A DNA stretch of 64,000 bases from JACVRW01 sp963819635 (GTDB lineage Bacteria; Actinomycetota; Thermoleophilia; Solirubrobacterales; Thermoleophilaceae), in assembly GCA_963819635.1 (NCBI GenBank), contig CAWFWX010000011.1, positions 434,001 through 498,000 of the forward strand, written 5' to 3'. The notes under the pieces are model-generated. The model searched no databases. It was not told the DNA's origin and worked only from the letters and a program-made list of their open reading frames with translations. Within the stretch, counting starts at the first letter, position 1. Each line of letters begins with the position of its first letter. The position numbers and the translations under genes are program-made. Below, piece by piece: positions 8,159-16,899 of the stretch.

Positions 8159-9011
8159 GGTGAGGCCAACGATAGGCGACTATGCGCGAGTGCTCGCGGA
8201 CGTGGTCGACCTCCTTCGCTGCCCCGTCTGCGGGGGAGCCCTCCAGTCCGGCGAAGAGGTGCTGCGCTGCGAGGCGGGCCACTCCTTCGACATCGCCCGT
8301 CAGGGCTACGTCAATCTCGTGCCCGGGAACGGCGACACGGCGGCGATGGTGGAGGCGCGCGAGGCGTTCCTCGGCGCCGGGCACTTCCGCCGGATCACCG
8401 GCGCCCTCGTGGAGGAGGCGCTGAACGTCGACGTGCCCGGGGCGGTGGTCGACGTCGGTGCCGGCACCGGCCACCACCTGGCGTACGTACTCGCCGCGCC
8501 GCCCGAACGCCTCGGGCTCGCGCTGGACACCTCCACTGCAGCGCTGCGCCGGGCCGCGCGCATCCACCCGCGCGTGACGGCGGTCGGCGCCGACGCGTGG
8601 AAGCCGCTCCCGCTTCGCGATGGCGTCGCCGCGATCGTGCTGAGCGTCTTCGCTCCACGGAACGCCGGCGAGCTCGCACGGATCCTCGCGCCCGGGGGCT
8701 CGCTCCTCGCCGTAACGCCCACCACGCGCCACCTCGCCGAGCTGGTGGGGCCGCTCGGGTTGCTCTCGGTGCCGGACGAGAAGGAGGATCGGCTCGACGC
8801 CCAGCTCGCGGACGAGTTCGAGCTGAGCGGGCGCCGTGGCGTCGAGCACTCGATGTTCCTGACCCGGGAGGAGATGGGCCAGCTCGTCCGCATGGGGCCG
8901 AGCTCGTGGCACGTGGACGACGCGGCACTCGCGGAGGGCCTCGCGGCGCTGCCGGACCCGCTCACCGTCACGGGCTCGACGACCGTCTCGGTGTACCGGC
9001 GACCTGGCTAG
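8157..9011 (+). CDS. RlmA-like 23S rRNA (guanine-N1)-methyltransferase family protein
   Basis: The N-terminus has a zinc-binding module (LLRCPVCGG, then LRCEAGHSFDIARQGYVNLV) that is diagnostic of the RlmA/TlrB family, which methylates N1 of G745 or G748 in 23S rRNA. The domain after it has a SAM-binding motif VVDVGAGTGHH and the block IVLSVFAPRNAGELARIL. At 284 residues it has the usual family length. In some actinomycetes relatives give resistance to macrolides such as tylosin; whether this one is housekeeping or protective is unknown. The ATG at 8157 overlaps the divergent gene's start; in-frame GTG codons at 8190 and 8202 sit closer to the first Cys and are good alternatives. Confidence 0.82.
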   Translation: MVRPTIGDYARVLADVVDLLRCPVCGGALQSGEEVLRCEAGHSFDIARQGYVNLVPGNGDTAAMVEAREAFLGAGHFRRITGALVEEALNVDVPGAVVDVGAGTGHHLAYVLAAPPERLGLALDTSTAALRRAARIHPRVTAVGADAWKPLPLRDGVAAIVLSVFAPRNAGELARILAPGGSLLAVTPTTRHLAELVGPLGLLSVPDEKEDRLDAQLADEFELSGRRGVEHSMFLTREEMGQLVRMGPSSWHVDDAALAEGLAALPDPLTVTGSTTVSVYRRPG

Positions 9012-10156
9012 CGCGTCAGCCCGCCGCTGCCGAGCGGGGAGCTGAGGATGGTCACCCCGTATCCGCGCGGCGGACTCGCGACCGTCCGGAGGAGCGCGCC
9101 TGTGCGCGCACGAACGATCTCGGTGGCGCGCGTGCGGGAATCGTAGGGCCGGAACACCGCCACGTTGGCGCCCAGCACCTCGACCTGCAGGTGCCGGTCC
9201 CCGAACAGATGCCGCACCAGGCGCCGCCCGTCGCGCGTGTACACGCGCAGGCCGATGCCCCTGGACCGCGGCCGGAAGGCCTGCGAGTAGACGAGCAGCC
9301 TGCCGCCGGCCAGCCGCGCGCTGGTCGCGCCCGGCGCCACCGTTCGCGTGGTCCAGGTGCTCGTGTCGATCACCGTGACGCCGGCGTTCGGATCGCCGGA
9401 GACGGCCAGCCTGCCGTCCCCAAGCCAGAGCGCCTCGAGCCGCCGGGCGTCGTGCGGTGTCGGCACGCGGTGGTAGCGCACGGTCATCGTCCGCAGGCTC
9501 ACCTCCGCGACCGGCCCTCCGGCCGACGTCACGAAGGCGCGCTTCCCGCGCGGGGCCGCGGCCAGCGCGGCGCCACGTTCGAGGCGCGGCAGAGCGACTC
9601 TGCGCACGTCGCCGTGGGCGTTCGCCACGACCAGCTGCGGCGGTTGCGAGGGCATCAGCACGGCCAGCCCCTCGGACGTGCGTGCCACCGGCGGCGAGTA
9701 GGGCTGGAACGGCAGGTCGCGGCTGCCGATGACGGTCTCGGTCACCGGGTCGGCCACGAATACACTGCCCCCCTGGTGCACCCCGACGATCCGGCGCGGC
9801 CGCAGCCAGGCGACCGCCTCGACCGCGGTGGGCGCGTGCACGTAGCCCGCGATCCGCATCGTCCCGACGTCGACGATGCAGATGCCGCGCGCACACGCGT
9901 CGCCCTGACCGCCCAGCCCGAGCGCGAGCCGCGAGCCGTCGGGCGAGAAGCTCCAGTCCTGGTGGTACTCGCCGAGCTGCAGCCGCGGCCGGCCCGGCCT
10001 GAGCGAGCCCGGCGCGAGCCGCGCGAGGATCTGCCCCCCACCGTCGAAGCGCGAGAAGACGGCGACCGGCTCCCGGGCGGCTGCGGGCTCGGCGGCGTCC
10101 CAGCTCGGAGCCACCACCACGGCCAACACAAACAGCGCTGCAAACGGGCGTTTCAT
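9008..10156 (-). CDS. Secreted beta-propeller-like protein of unknown function
   Basis: The 382-residue protein starts with a signal peptide (MKRPFAALFVLAVVVAPSW) and then shows repeated strand-rich segments of the kind found in YVTN or TolB-like propellers, such as DWSFSPDGSRLALGL and PNAGVTVIDTSTWTTRTV. No catalytic motif is seen. Such proteins commonly bind ligands or act as scaffolds outside the membrane, but no role can be assigned here. It is divergent from the biotin operon, with 51 bases between the starts that contain an inverted repeat. Its stop shares CTAG with the RlmA-like gene. Confidence 0.65.
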   Translation of the reverse strand: MKRPFAALFVLAVVVAPSWDAAEPAAAREPVAVFSRFDGGGQILARLAPGSLRPGRPRLQLGEYHQDWSFSPDGSRLALGLGGQGDACARGICIVDVGTMRIAGYVHAPTAVEAVAWLRPRRIVGVHQGGSVFVADPVTETVIGSRDLPFQPYSPPVARTSEGLAVLMPSQPPQLVVANAHGDVRRVALPRLERGAALAAAPRGKRAFVTSAGGPVAEVSLRTMTVRYHRVPTPHDARRLEALWLGDGRLAVSGDPNAGVTVIDTSTWTTRTVAPGATSARLAGGRLLVYSQAFRPRSRGIGLRVYTRDGRRLVRHLFGDRHLQVEVLGANVAVFRPYDSRTRATEIVRARTGALLRTVASPPRGYGVTILSSPLGSGGLTR

Positions 10157-10161
10157 GCGCG

Positions 10162-10178
10162 CGTATGGCGATCATACG
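10162..10178. promoter_or_regulatory. Inverted repeat between bioB and the divergent secreted-protein gene
   Basis: CGTATG-GCGAT-CATACG is a perfect 6-bp inverted repeat with a 5-base spacer. It lies 5 bases upstream of the minus-strand start and 29 bases upstream of bioB, where an operator for either gene would be expected. It does not match a biotin operator that I recognise, so its link to biotin control is only positional. Confidence 0.35.
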
Positions 10179-10207
10179 TCCGGGAGCACACGTAGCCTCG
10201 CGCGGAA

Positions 10208-11377
10208 GTGCCAGCTCTCATCTCCCGGGAAGAGGCGCTTCGGCTTGGCGAACTCGAGGATCGCGCCGAGATCGAGGCGCTCGTCGAGCGCGCCTGGCGG
10301 GTCCGCCTCGAGCGCTTCGGCGACTCGACCGACATGTGCTCGCTCGTCAACGCCAAGGCGGGCGGCTGCGCGGAGGACTGCGGCTTCTGCTCGCAGTCGC
10401 GCTTCGCCGAGGCGGACACGCCCATGCACGCGATGATGGATCCCGACCAGATCCTCGAGCACGCGCGCGCGGCCGAGGCGGCCGGCGCGCACCGCTTCTG
10501 CATGGTCACGCAGGGCCAGGGGCTCTCGAAGCGCGACTTCGAGAAGATCGTCGCGGGCGCCCGGCTCGTCGCCGAGCACACCAACCTCAAGCGCTGCGTC
10601 TCGATCGGGCACATGTCCGGTGCGCGCGCGAAGGCGCTCAAGGACGCCGGCATCCAGCGCGTGCACCACAACGTCGAGACGGCCGAGAGCTACTACGACG
10701 AGGTCTCGACCACGGTCCGCTACGAGGGCCGGCTGCGCACCATCGACGCCGTGCGCGAGGCCGGCCTGGAGACGTGCGTCGGCGGGATCCTCAACCTGGG
10801 CGAGTCGCGCGAGCAGCGCGTGGAGATGGCGTTCCAGCTCGCCGAGGTCAACCCCACCTCCGTCCCGATCAACCTGCTCAACCCGCGGCCCGGCACCAAG
10901 TTCGGCGACCGCGAGCTGATGGAGCCGCTCGAGGCCGTCAAGTGGGTCGCGATCTTCCGCCTGATCATCCCCGACGCCCTCTTCCGCCTCTGCGGCGGCC
11001 GGAACGAGAACCTCGGCGCCGGCGAGCTCCAGCAGCTCGCGGTGAAGGCCGGGCTCAACGGCGTGATGATGGGCAACTTCCTGACGACGCTCGGATCGGA
11101 GCCCGAGCAGGACCGCCAGATGTTCGAGGAACTCGGGCTGAACGTGGCGCGCCAGGACGACAACGGCGCCAACCCGCGACCTGACAACCGCTCCGGCTGG
11201 CTCGAAGGCGACAGCCCGCGAACGCCGGTCGACGAGCTGATCGACTCACAGCAGGAGGCGAACTTCTGGAACCCGGCGACGCAGCTGCGGCACAGGAAGA
11301 AGACATCGGTGCCGCCACGGCCGGACGGCGCGCCGAACGCGTACCCCGAGGTGATCCACGTGGAGCCGGCGGCATGA
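10208..11377 (+). CDS. bioB: Biotin synthase
   Basis: BioB is a radical-SAM enzyme that inserts sulfur into dethiobiotin in the last step of biotin synthesis. The radical-SAM cluster motif is C54-x3-C58-x2-C61 within NAKAGGCAEDCGFCSQS, and the motifs HNVETAE and GGILNLGE are typical of BioB. A GTG start at 10208 gives 389 residues, about 40 more than the E. coli enzyme (346); the extra part is a polar C-terminal tail after about residue 340, with no recognised domain. The stop overlaps the ATG of bioF (ATGA), so the two are translationally coupled in a bioBFD operon. Confidence 0.95.
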   Translation: MPALISREEALRLGELEDRAEIEALVERAWRVRLERFGDSTDMCSLVNAKAGGCAEDCGFCSQSRFAEADTPMHAMMDPDQILEHARAAEAAGAHRFCMVTQGQGLSKRDFEKIVAGARLVAEHTNLKRCVSIGHMSGARAKALKDAGIQRVHHNVETAESYYDEVSTTVRYEGRLRTIDAVREAGLETCVGGILNLGESREQRVEMAFQLAEVNPTSVPINLLNPRPGTKFGDRELMEPLEAVKWVAIFRLIIPDALFRLCGGRNENLGAGELQQLAVKAGLNGVMMGNFLTTLGSEPEQDRQMFEELGLNVARQDDNGANPRPDNRSGWLEGDSPRTPVDELIDSQQEANFWNPATQLRHRKKTSVPPRPDGAPNAYPEVIHVEPAA

Positions 11378-12582
11378 GCGGCGACATCGAGGACCGGCTC
11401 GAGGAGATCAGGAACGAGGGGCTCTACCGCCGCATGCGCTGCGTGTCGGGTCCGCAGGGACCGCGCGTGCTCCTCGACGGCAAGCCGGTCCTCCTCCTCT
11501 GCTCGAACAACTACCTCGGCCTCGCCGATCATCCGCGCGTGCGCGAGGCCGCCGCCGAGGCGGCCATGCGCTACGGGGCGGGCTCGGGCGCCTCGCGGCT
11601 GATCTCGGGCAACATGACGATCCACCGCCGCCTCGAGGAGCAGCTCGCCCAGTTCAAGAGCTCCGAGACGGCGCTTCTGTTCGGGTCGGGCTATCTGGCG
11701 AACGTCGGCGTGGTCTCGGCCCTGGCCCGCGAGGGCGACGTGGTGTTCTCGGACCAGCTGAACCACGCGAGCATCATCGACGGCTGCCGGCTCTCGCGCG
11801 CGGAGACATTCGTGTACGACCACTGCGACACCGACCACCTCGAGTGGGGCCTGCGTCAGGCGCAGGGGCGCGGCTCGCTCATCGTGACGGACGGGGTCTT
11901 CTCGATGGACGGCGACGTGGCACCGCTCGCTGGGATCGTCGAGCTCGCGCAGCGCTACGACGCGCGCGTGATGGTCGACGAGGCACACGGCACCGGCGCG
12001 ATCGGCCCCGACGGGCGCGGCGCGGTGGCCGCCGCGGGGCTCGAGGACGAGGTCGACTTGATCGTCGGCACGCTCGGCAAGGCGCTCGGCTCATACGGCG
12101 CGTACGTATGCTGCGACGCGCAGATCGCGAAGTACCTCATCAACACCGCGAGGACGCTGATCTTCTCGACCGCGCTGCCGCCGCCCGCGGTTGCCGCGGC
12201 GATGGCCGCGCTCGAGCTGCTGCGCGAGCAGCCGCGCCGGGTCGAGAAGCTCCAGCGCAACGCGGCGGTGCTGCGCGAGTCGCTCGCGGCCGAGGGCATG
12301 CCGGTGCCGGACGGGACGACGCAGATCGTGCCGGTGATCGTCGGCGACGCCGGCGAGGCCGTTCGCGCAAGCGAGAGGGCACTCGAGAGCGGGGTCTTCG
12401 CCCAGGCGATCCGGCCCCCCACCGTGCCCGCCGGAAGCTCGCGACTGCGGCTGACGGTGATGGCGTCGCACACGCGTTCCGAGCTGCGCGACGCCGCCCA
12501 CCTGCTGGCCAAGTGCGTATCGGTGAAGCGCTCGGCGGTCTCGGAGATCGAGCTCTTCGACGGCCTGCGCGACGCCGCCTAG
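11374..12582 (+). CDS. bioF: 8-amino-7-oxononanoate synthase
   Basis: This PLP-dependent alpha-oxoamine synthase condenses pimeloyl-ACP or pimeloyl-CoA with alanine in biotin synthesis. The 402 residues contain SNNYLGLADHPRV, GSGASRLISGNMTIHRRLE and the PLP lysine in VGTLGKALGSYG (K236), all hallmarks of the family. Close relatives include glycine C-acetyltransferase (Kbl), but the position between bioB and bioD makes BioF the better call. Its ATG overlaps the bioB stop and its TAG directly abuts the TTG start of bioD. Confidence 0.92.
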   Translation: MSGDIEDRLEEIRNEGLYRRMRCVSGPQGPRVLLDGKPVLLLCSNNYLGLADHPRVREAAAEAAMRYGAGSGASRLISGNMTIHRRLEEQLAQFKSSETALLFGSGYLANVGVVSALAREGDVVFSDQLNHASIIDGCRLSRAETFVYDHCDTDHLEWGLRQAQGRGSLIVTDGVFSMDGDVAPLAGIVELAQRYDARVMVDEAHGTGAIGPDGRGAVAAAGLEDEVDLIVGTLGKALGSYGAYVCCDAQIAKYLINTARTLIFSTALPPPAVAAAMAALELLREQPRRVEKLQRNAAVLRESLAAEGMPVPDGTTQIVPVIVGDAGEAVRASERALESGVFAQAIRPPTVPAGSSRLRLTVMASHTRSELRDAAHLLAKCVSVKRSAVSEIELFDGLRDAA

Positions 12583-13242
12583 TTGCGCGGCGTCTTCGTA
12601 ACGGGCACCGACACGGAGGTCGGCAAGTCCGTCGTCGCGGCCTCCGTCTGCGCCGCCCTTGCGACTCGCGGCGAGCTCGTGGCGGCGTTCAAGCCCGTCG
12701 TGACCGGCCTCGATGAGGAGCCGGGCGCGTTCGGCCGCGACCACGAGCTGCTCGCGTCGGTGGCGAATGCGGGCCAGAGCCCGGAAGAGGTCGCGCCGTA
12801 CCGGTTCGGGCCGCCGGTGTCACCGCATCTGGCGGCGGAGCTCGCGGGAATGACGATCGAACCGACCGAGCTAGTGAGGGCGGCCCGCGGGCACGATCTA
12901 CTGGTGTGCGAGGGAGTCGGCGGACTGATGGTCCCGATCACGCCCGGCTATCTCGTCCGCGACCTCGCGACGGACCTCGAGCTCCCGGTCGCGATCGCTG
13001 CGAGGCCGGGGCTCGGCACGATCAACCACACGCTGCTCACCGTCGAGGCAGCCCGCGCCGGCGGGCTCCGCGTGGCCGCGGTCGTGATGACGCCATGGCC
13101 GGACGAGCCGACGACCATGGAGCGCTCGAACCGCGAGACGATCGAGCGCCTGGGCGACGTGCCGGTGGCGAGACTGCCGCGCACCACTCCCGCGCGGCTT
13201 GCCGAGGCGGGTGCCTCGCTCCCGCTTAGCGACTGGCTCTAA
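12583..13242 (+). CDS. bioD: ATP-dependent dethiobiotin synthetase
   Basis: BioD closes the ureido ring of dethiobiotin using CO2 and ATP. The 219-residue protein has the P-loop TGTDTEVGKS (residues 7-16), a FKPVVTGL block with the catalytic lysine, and EGVGGLMVPI, the family's second conserved block. The TTG start at 12583 follows the bioF stop with no gap, and the first residues lead straight into the P-loop strand, which supports this unusual start. It is the third gene of bioBFD; the matching aminotransferase bioA lies 6.6 kb downstream. Confidence 0.93.
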   Translation: MRGVFVTGTDTEVGKSVVAASVCAALATRGELVAAFKPVVTGLDEEPGAFGRDHELLASVANAGQSPEEVAPYRFGPPVSPHLAAELAGMTIEPTELVRAARGHDLLVCEGVGGLMVPITPGYLVRDLATDLELPVAIAARPGLGTINHTLLTVEAARAGGLRVAAVVMTPWPDEPTTMERSNRETIERLGDVPVARLPRTTPARLAEAGASLPLSDWL

Positions 13243-13251
13243 GCTCGGCCC

Positions 13252-13659
13252 ATGGCCACGGAGGACGCCGCGGGCCCGCCGCCCGACGACACCCCCGAGC
13301 TGCTGGTCAAGCTGCGGGAGCGCAAGGAGCGCCACAAGCAGCGCAACATCTTCCAGCGCATCGGGATCGTGATCCTGGGCATCCTGGTCGTGATCGCCGG
13401 AATCATCATGTCCGGCCCCGGCGTGCCCGGCCCCGGCATCGTCACGATCCTGTTCGGTCTCGGCTTCCTCGCGCTCGAGTTCGACTGGGCCGAGCGCTGG
13501 ATGGAGCGAGTGATCGTCTGGGGCGACAGGGCGGCCGAGCGCGCCGAGCAGACGAGCACGCGCCAGCGCGTGCTCGCGGGCATCGCAGCCGTGCTGGTGG
13601 CGGGCGCCTTCGTGACAGCGGCGATCCTCTGGGACATCCCGCTGGTGCCGGTCCTATAA
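13252..13659 (+). CDS. PGPGW-type small membrane protein (TIGR02611-like)
   Basis: The 135-residue protein has two hydrophobic segments (about residues 38-50 running on to 75, and 103-123) and the motif SGPGVPGPGIVTILFGLGFLALEF, matching the PGPGW transmembrane family found widely in actinobacteria. An Arg/Lys-rich stretch (KLRERKERHKQRN) precedes the first helix and would face the cytoplasm. Function of the family is unknown. It follows bioD after 9 bases and may share its transcript. Its stop codon TAA is the first part of a GGGGTCTGACCC repeat. Confidence 0.75.
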   Translation: MATEDAAGPPPDDTPELLVKLRERKERHKQRNIFQRIGIVILGILVVIAGIIMSGPGVPGPGIVTILFGLGFLALEFDWAERWMERVIVWGDRAAERAEQTSTRQRVLAGIAAVLVAGAFVTAAILWDIPLVPVL

Positions 13660-13675
13660 GGGGTCTGACCCTTTT
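13658..13675. repeat. AAGGGGTC-T-GACCC palindromic repeat, copy 1
   Basis: AAGGGGTCTGACCCTTTT is palindromic around a central T and ends in a short T run, so the plus-strand transcript could form a small hairpin resembling an intrinsic terminator. Its first two bases complete the TAA stop of the preceding membrane-protein gene. Two further copies in inverted orientation lie at 30707-30750. Confidence 0.6.
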
Positions 13676-13718
13676 CGTAGGGTGGTTGAGGGTTCCGGAA
13701 TTCGGGTAGCGCTCTCCC

Positions 13719-15278
13719 ATGCGGCGGGGGACGTATGCATGCGCGGTCGCGCTGGCGGTGCTGGTGGCACTGCCCGGCGTGGCGCTTGCCGCCGAGCCCG
13801 TCTTCGAGAAGTACAAGGTGCCCACGGTCGGCGGCGCGGAGATCAACGTCGAGGTGATGCGCCCGGCCGACAACCCGGACGCGCCGGTGATCCTCACCTA
13901 CTCGCCCTACAACACGCTCTCCGAGACCAACTCGCCGAACCTGGCGAACGACGACCTCGGCCAGCGCTACGTGGCCAAGGGCTACGCGCGCGCCGTCGCG
14001 GACGTGCTCGGCACGCGCAACTCGTCGGGCTGCTGGGACTACGGCGGCGCCGACGAGCAGCAGTCAGGTGTGGATCTCGTGAACTTCCTCTCGGCACAGC
14101 CGTGGACGAACGGCAAGGTCGCCATGATCGGCGGGTCCTACGACGGCACCACCGCCACGATGGTCGCCGCACGAGGGGAGGACGTGCCCGGCCTCGCGGC
14201 GATCGTGCCGATCGCCGGCATCAGCCGCTGGTACGGCTACGCGTACGGCGACGGCGTGCGCTACTTCCTGAACTCGGAGCGCCCGACCGACGAGGGCGTC
14301 GACACGCCGCTCGCGTTCGACTTCGGGCTAGCCCGCACGCCGCCCACCGATCCGAGCGATCCCCTGTTCGCCGAGAAGCTCGCCAGCCGGGCCAACCCCT
14401 GCGAGTCCGCCGACCACACGGTCAAGGGCTACGACCGCACGCCCGACTACGACGCCTTCTGGCTCGAGCGCGACTACCGCAAGGACGCCGCCAACATCGG
14501 CGTGGCCGCGCTCGTGGCCCACGGCTGGCAGGACTACAACGTGAAGCAGGAGGAGGGCGTGGACCTCTACCGCGCGCTCACGAACACTTCCTTCAAGCGG
14601 CTCTACATGTGGCAGGCGGGCCACTCCACGCCCGGCGCCGAGAACTGGCAGCCGCTGCTCGACCGCTTCTTCGACCACACGCTGCTCGGCGTCGAGAACG
14701 GCGTGGACACCGAGCCGCCCGTGATCACCGAGGGGCGCTCGGCCACCCTGAAGAGCACCGGCTTCCGGACCGAGGCCGCGTGGCCTCCGCCGGGCACCGC
14801 CGAGACGCGCGTGCCTCTCGGCGAGGGCTCGTTCACGGACTTGGGGGCCACCACCGAGGAGCAGTCGACGCGCATGCCGGCGGCGGAGAGCAGCTGGGTG
14901 TTCTTCCAGGGCGAGCCGCTGGCGGCGGACACCCGCATGACGGGCGCCGCGAGGCTGGAGCTGGAGCTCTCGGTCGATCGCGACCACGCGCAGCTGGCGC
15001 CGCTGCTCGTGGACGTGGCGCCGGACGGCACGACGAAGACCGTGTCGCGCGGCTTCCTCAACCTGCAGTACCGGAACGGGCTGGCCACCGCCGAGCCCAT
15101 TCCGCCGAACGAGCCCATCCAGGCGACGGTCACGTTCAAGCCGCAGGACCAGACGTTCGAGGCCGGGCACCGGATCGGCGTGATCGTCCAGGGCTCGAAC
15201 ACCGTGTGGGCGCTGCCGGACGACCCCGGCGCGACCTACACGATCAGCGGCTCAGCGCTGGAACTCCCGCTCTCGTAA
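13719..15278 (+). CDS. Secreted CocE/NonD (S15) family hydrolase
   Basis: A signal peptide (MRRGTYACAVALAVLVALPGVALA) precedes a 519-residue X-Pro dipeptidyl-peptidase/CocE-type alpha/beta-hydrolase. The N-terminal block GAEINVEVMRPADNPDAPVILTYSPYN and the nucleophile elbow GGSYDGTTA are characteristic; AHGWQDYNV supplies the acid region and AGHSTPG the catalytic histidine. The C-terminal third has the jelly-roll domain of S15 enzymes. The usual role is cleavage of esters or proline-containing peptides; the true substrate is unknown. Its last 27 bases overlap the convergent acyl-CoA synthetase gene. Confidence 0.82.
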   Translation: MRRGTYACAVALAVLVALPGVALAAEPVFEKYKVPTVGGAEINVEVMRPADNPDAPVILTYSPYNTLSETNSPNLANDDLGQRYVAKGYARAVADVLGTRNSSGCWDYGGADEQQSGVDLVNFLSAQPWTNGKVAMIGGSYDGTTATMVAARGEDVPGLAAIVPIAGISRWYGYAYGDGVRYFLNSERPTDEGVDTPLAFDFGLARTPPTDPSDPLFAEKLASRANPCESADHTVKGYDRTPDYDAFWLERDYRKDAANIGVAALVAHGWQDYNVKQEEGVDLYRALTNTSFKRLYMWQAGHSTPGAENWQPLLDRFFDHTLLGVENGVDTEPPVITEGRSATLKSTGFRTEAAWPPPGTAETRVPLGEGSFTDLGATTEEQSTRMPAAESSWVFFQGEPLAADTRMTGAARLELELSVDRDHAQLAPLLVDVAPDGTTKTVSRGFLNLQYRNGLATAEPIPPNEPIQATVTFKPQDQTFEAGHRIGVIVQGSNTVWALPDDPGATYTISGSALELPLS

Positions 15279-16883
15279 CTCGACGCGCCGGATCTTCCCG
15301 GTCAGCGTCTTCGGCAGATCGTCCACGAACTCGATCACGCGCGGGTACGCGTAGGCGGAGTGGCGCTCGCGCACGTGGCGCTTGATCTCGTCCGCGAGCT
15401 CGTCGCTCGGCTCGTGCGAGCCGGTGAGCACGATGAACGCCTTCACGATGTTCCCGCGGCGCTCGTCGGGCGAGGCGACCGCCGCCGCCTCCTTGACCGC
15501 CGGGTGCTCGACGCAGGCCGACTCGACCTCGAACGGGCCGATGCGGTAGCCGGCCGAGATGATCACGTCGTCGGCCCGGCCCGCGTACCAGACGTAGCCG
15601 TCCTCGTCCCTCATCGCCGCGTCCTTCGTGTGGAACCAATCGCCGCCGAACACCTCCTCGGTGTCCTCGGGGCGGTTCCAGTAGCCGAGCGGGTAGTGCG
15701 GGTTCGAGCGCGCGCGCAGGCAGATCTCGCCGCGCTCGCCGGGCGGGAGCGGCTGCTCGTCCTCGTCGAGGATCTCGACCTCCCAGCCCGGCACAGGCCG
15801 CCCCATCGAGCCCTCTCGCACCTCGACGGACGGGAAGTTCCCGCACAGCGGATAGCTCTCGGTGAGCCCGTAGTAGTCGAGCACGGTGACGCCGAACTGG
15901 TCGCGGAACCAGCGGATCACCTCGGGGTTGAGCGGCTCGCCGGCCGAGCACGCGATTCGCAGCCTGTCGAGCGGATAGCGCTTGCCGGCGTCCTCGACGC
16001 CGGTCATCGCCCGCAGGGCGGTCGGCGTGGTGAACATGTTCTCCACGCCGTGCTTGGAGAGAAAGCGCAGGTGCTCCTCCGGGTCGTAGCCGGCCTCGCG
16101 CGCCTGCACGAGCGCCACGGCGCCGTAGCGCCACGGGCCGAGGAGCGGGCAGATCCCCGCCGCCCACGCCCACTCGCCGGACCCGTGGAAGAGCTCGCCC
16201 TCGCGCACGTCGTGGCAGTACTCGAACTCCTCGTGCGCGAGCAGGTAGCGGTGGGCGTGCAGGATCCCCTTGGCCAGGCCGGTGGTTCCCGACGAGTAGT
16301 AGAGCTGGGCCGGGTCGTCGGCCGAGGTGTCGACGGTGTCGTAGGCCGGAGCGGCGCCGTCCATCGCCGGCTCGAAGTCGTCGCCCATGACGAGCACCCG
16401 CTCGACCAGCCCCTCGGGGATGCGGTCGCGGTTCGGCGCGTCGGTCACGACGAGCCGCGCGCCGGAGTCGCGCAGTCGGTGCTCGATTCCCTCGTCCCCG
16501 TACAGCACCGACATTGAGAGCAGGATCGCGCCGCGCCTGTAGGTGCCGAGGAAGACCGCGGCGGTCTCCGGCAGCGACGGCAGCAGCGTGGCGACGCGGT
16601 CGCCGCGCTCGACACCGAGGCTCTCTAGCACGTTCGCGAAGCGATTCGAGAGCTCCCCGAGCTCCCCGAACGTAACGCGCCGCTCGTTGCCTCGCCAGTC
16701 CTCCCAGACCATGGCGAGCCGGCCGGGATCGTGCTTGTCGCAGACGTCGCTCGCGATGTTGTAGCGCTCCGGCACCTCCCACCGGTGCGCCGCGCACATC
16801 TCGTCGTATCCGCCGAGCTCGTACTTGCGCAAGGTCACAGAGTGGAAGCGTCGCAGGTGCTGAGCTACGGTCGCAACAGCCAT
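15252..16883 (-). CDS. AMP-forming acyl-CoA synthetase
   Basis: This 543-residue ANL-family ligase activates a carboxylic acid to an acyl-AMP and then to the CoA thioester. It has the P-loop-like motif LYYSSGTTGLAKGIL, the adenine-binding block YGLTESYPL and the C-terminal lysine motif LTGKIRR. Its closest look is to the medium-chain/benzoate-CoA-ligase group, for example the block GELFHGSGEWAWAAGICPLLGPW, but substrate is not certain. Its start codon is only 16 bases from the start of the divergent DUF4242 gene, and its 3' end overlaps the S15 hydrolase by 27 bases. Confidence 0.85.
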   Translation of the reverse strand: MAVATVAQHLRRFHSVTLRKYELGGYDEMCAAHRWEVPERYNIASDVCDKHDPGRLAMVWEDWRGNERRVTFGELGELSNRFANVLESLGVERGDRVATLLPSLPETAAVFLGTYRRGAILLSMSVLYGDEGIEHRLRDSGARLVVTDAPNRDRIPEGLVERVLVMGDDFEPAMDGAAPAYDTVDTSADDPAQLYYSSGTTGLAKGILHAHRYLLAHEEFEYCHDVREGELFHGSGEWAWAAGICPLLGPWRYGAVALVQAREAGYDPEEHLRFLSKHGVENMFTTPTALRAMTGVEDAGKRYPLDRLRIACSAGEPLNPEVIRWFRDQFGVTVLDYYGLTESYPLCGNFPSVEVREGSMGRPVPGWEVEILDEDEQPLPPGERGEICLRARSNPHYPLGYWNRPEDTEEVFGGDWFHTKDAAMRDEDGYVWYAGRADDVIISAGYRIGPFEVESACVEHPAVKEAAAVASPDERRGNIVKAFIVLTGSHEPSDELADEIKRHVRERHSAYAYPRVIEFVDDLPKTLTGKIRRVELREREFQR

Positions 16884-16899
16884 CTAGGAAGGAGTGCAG

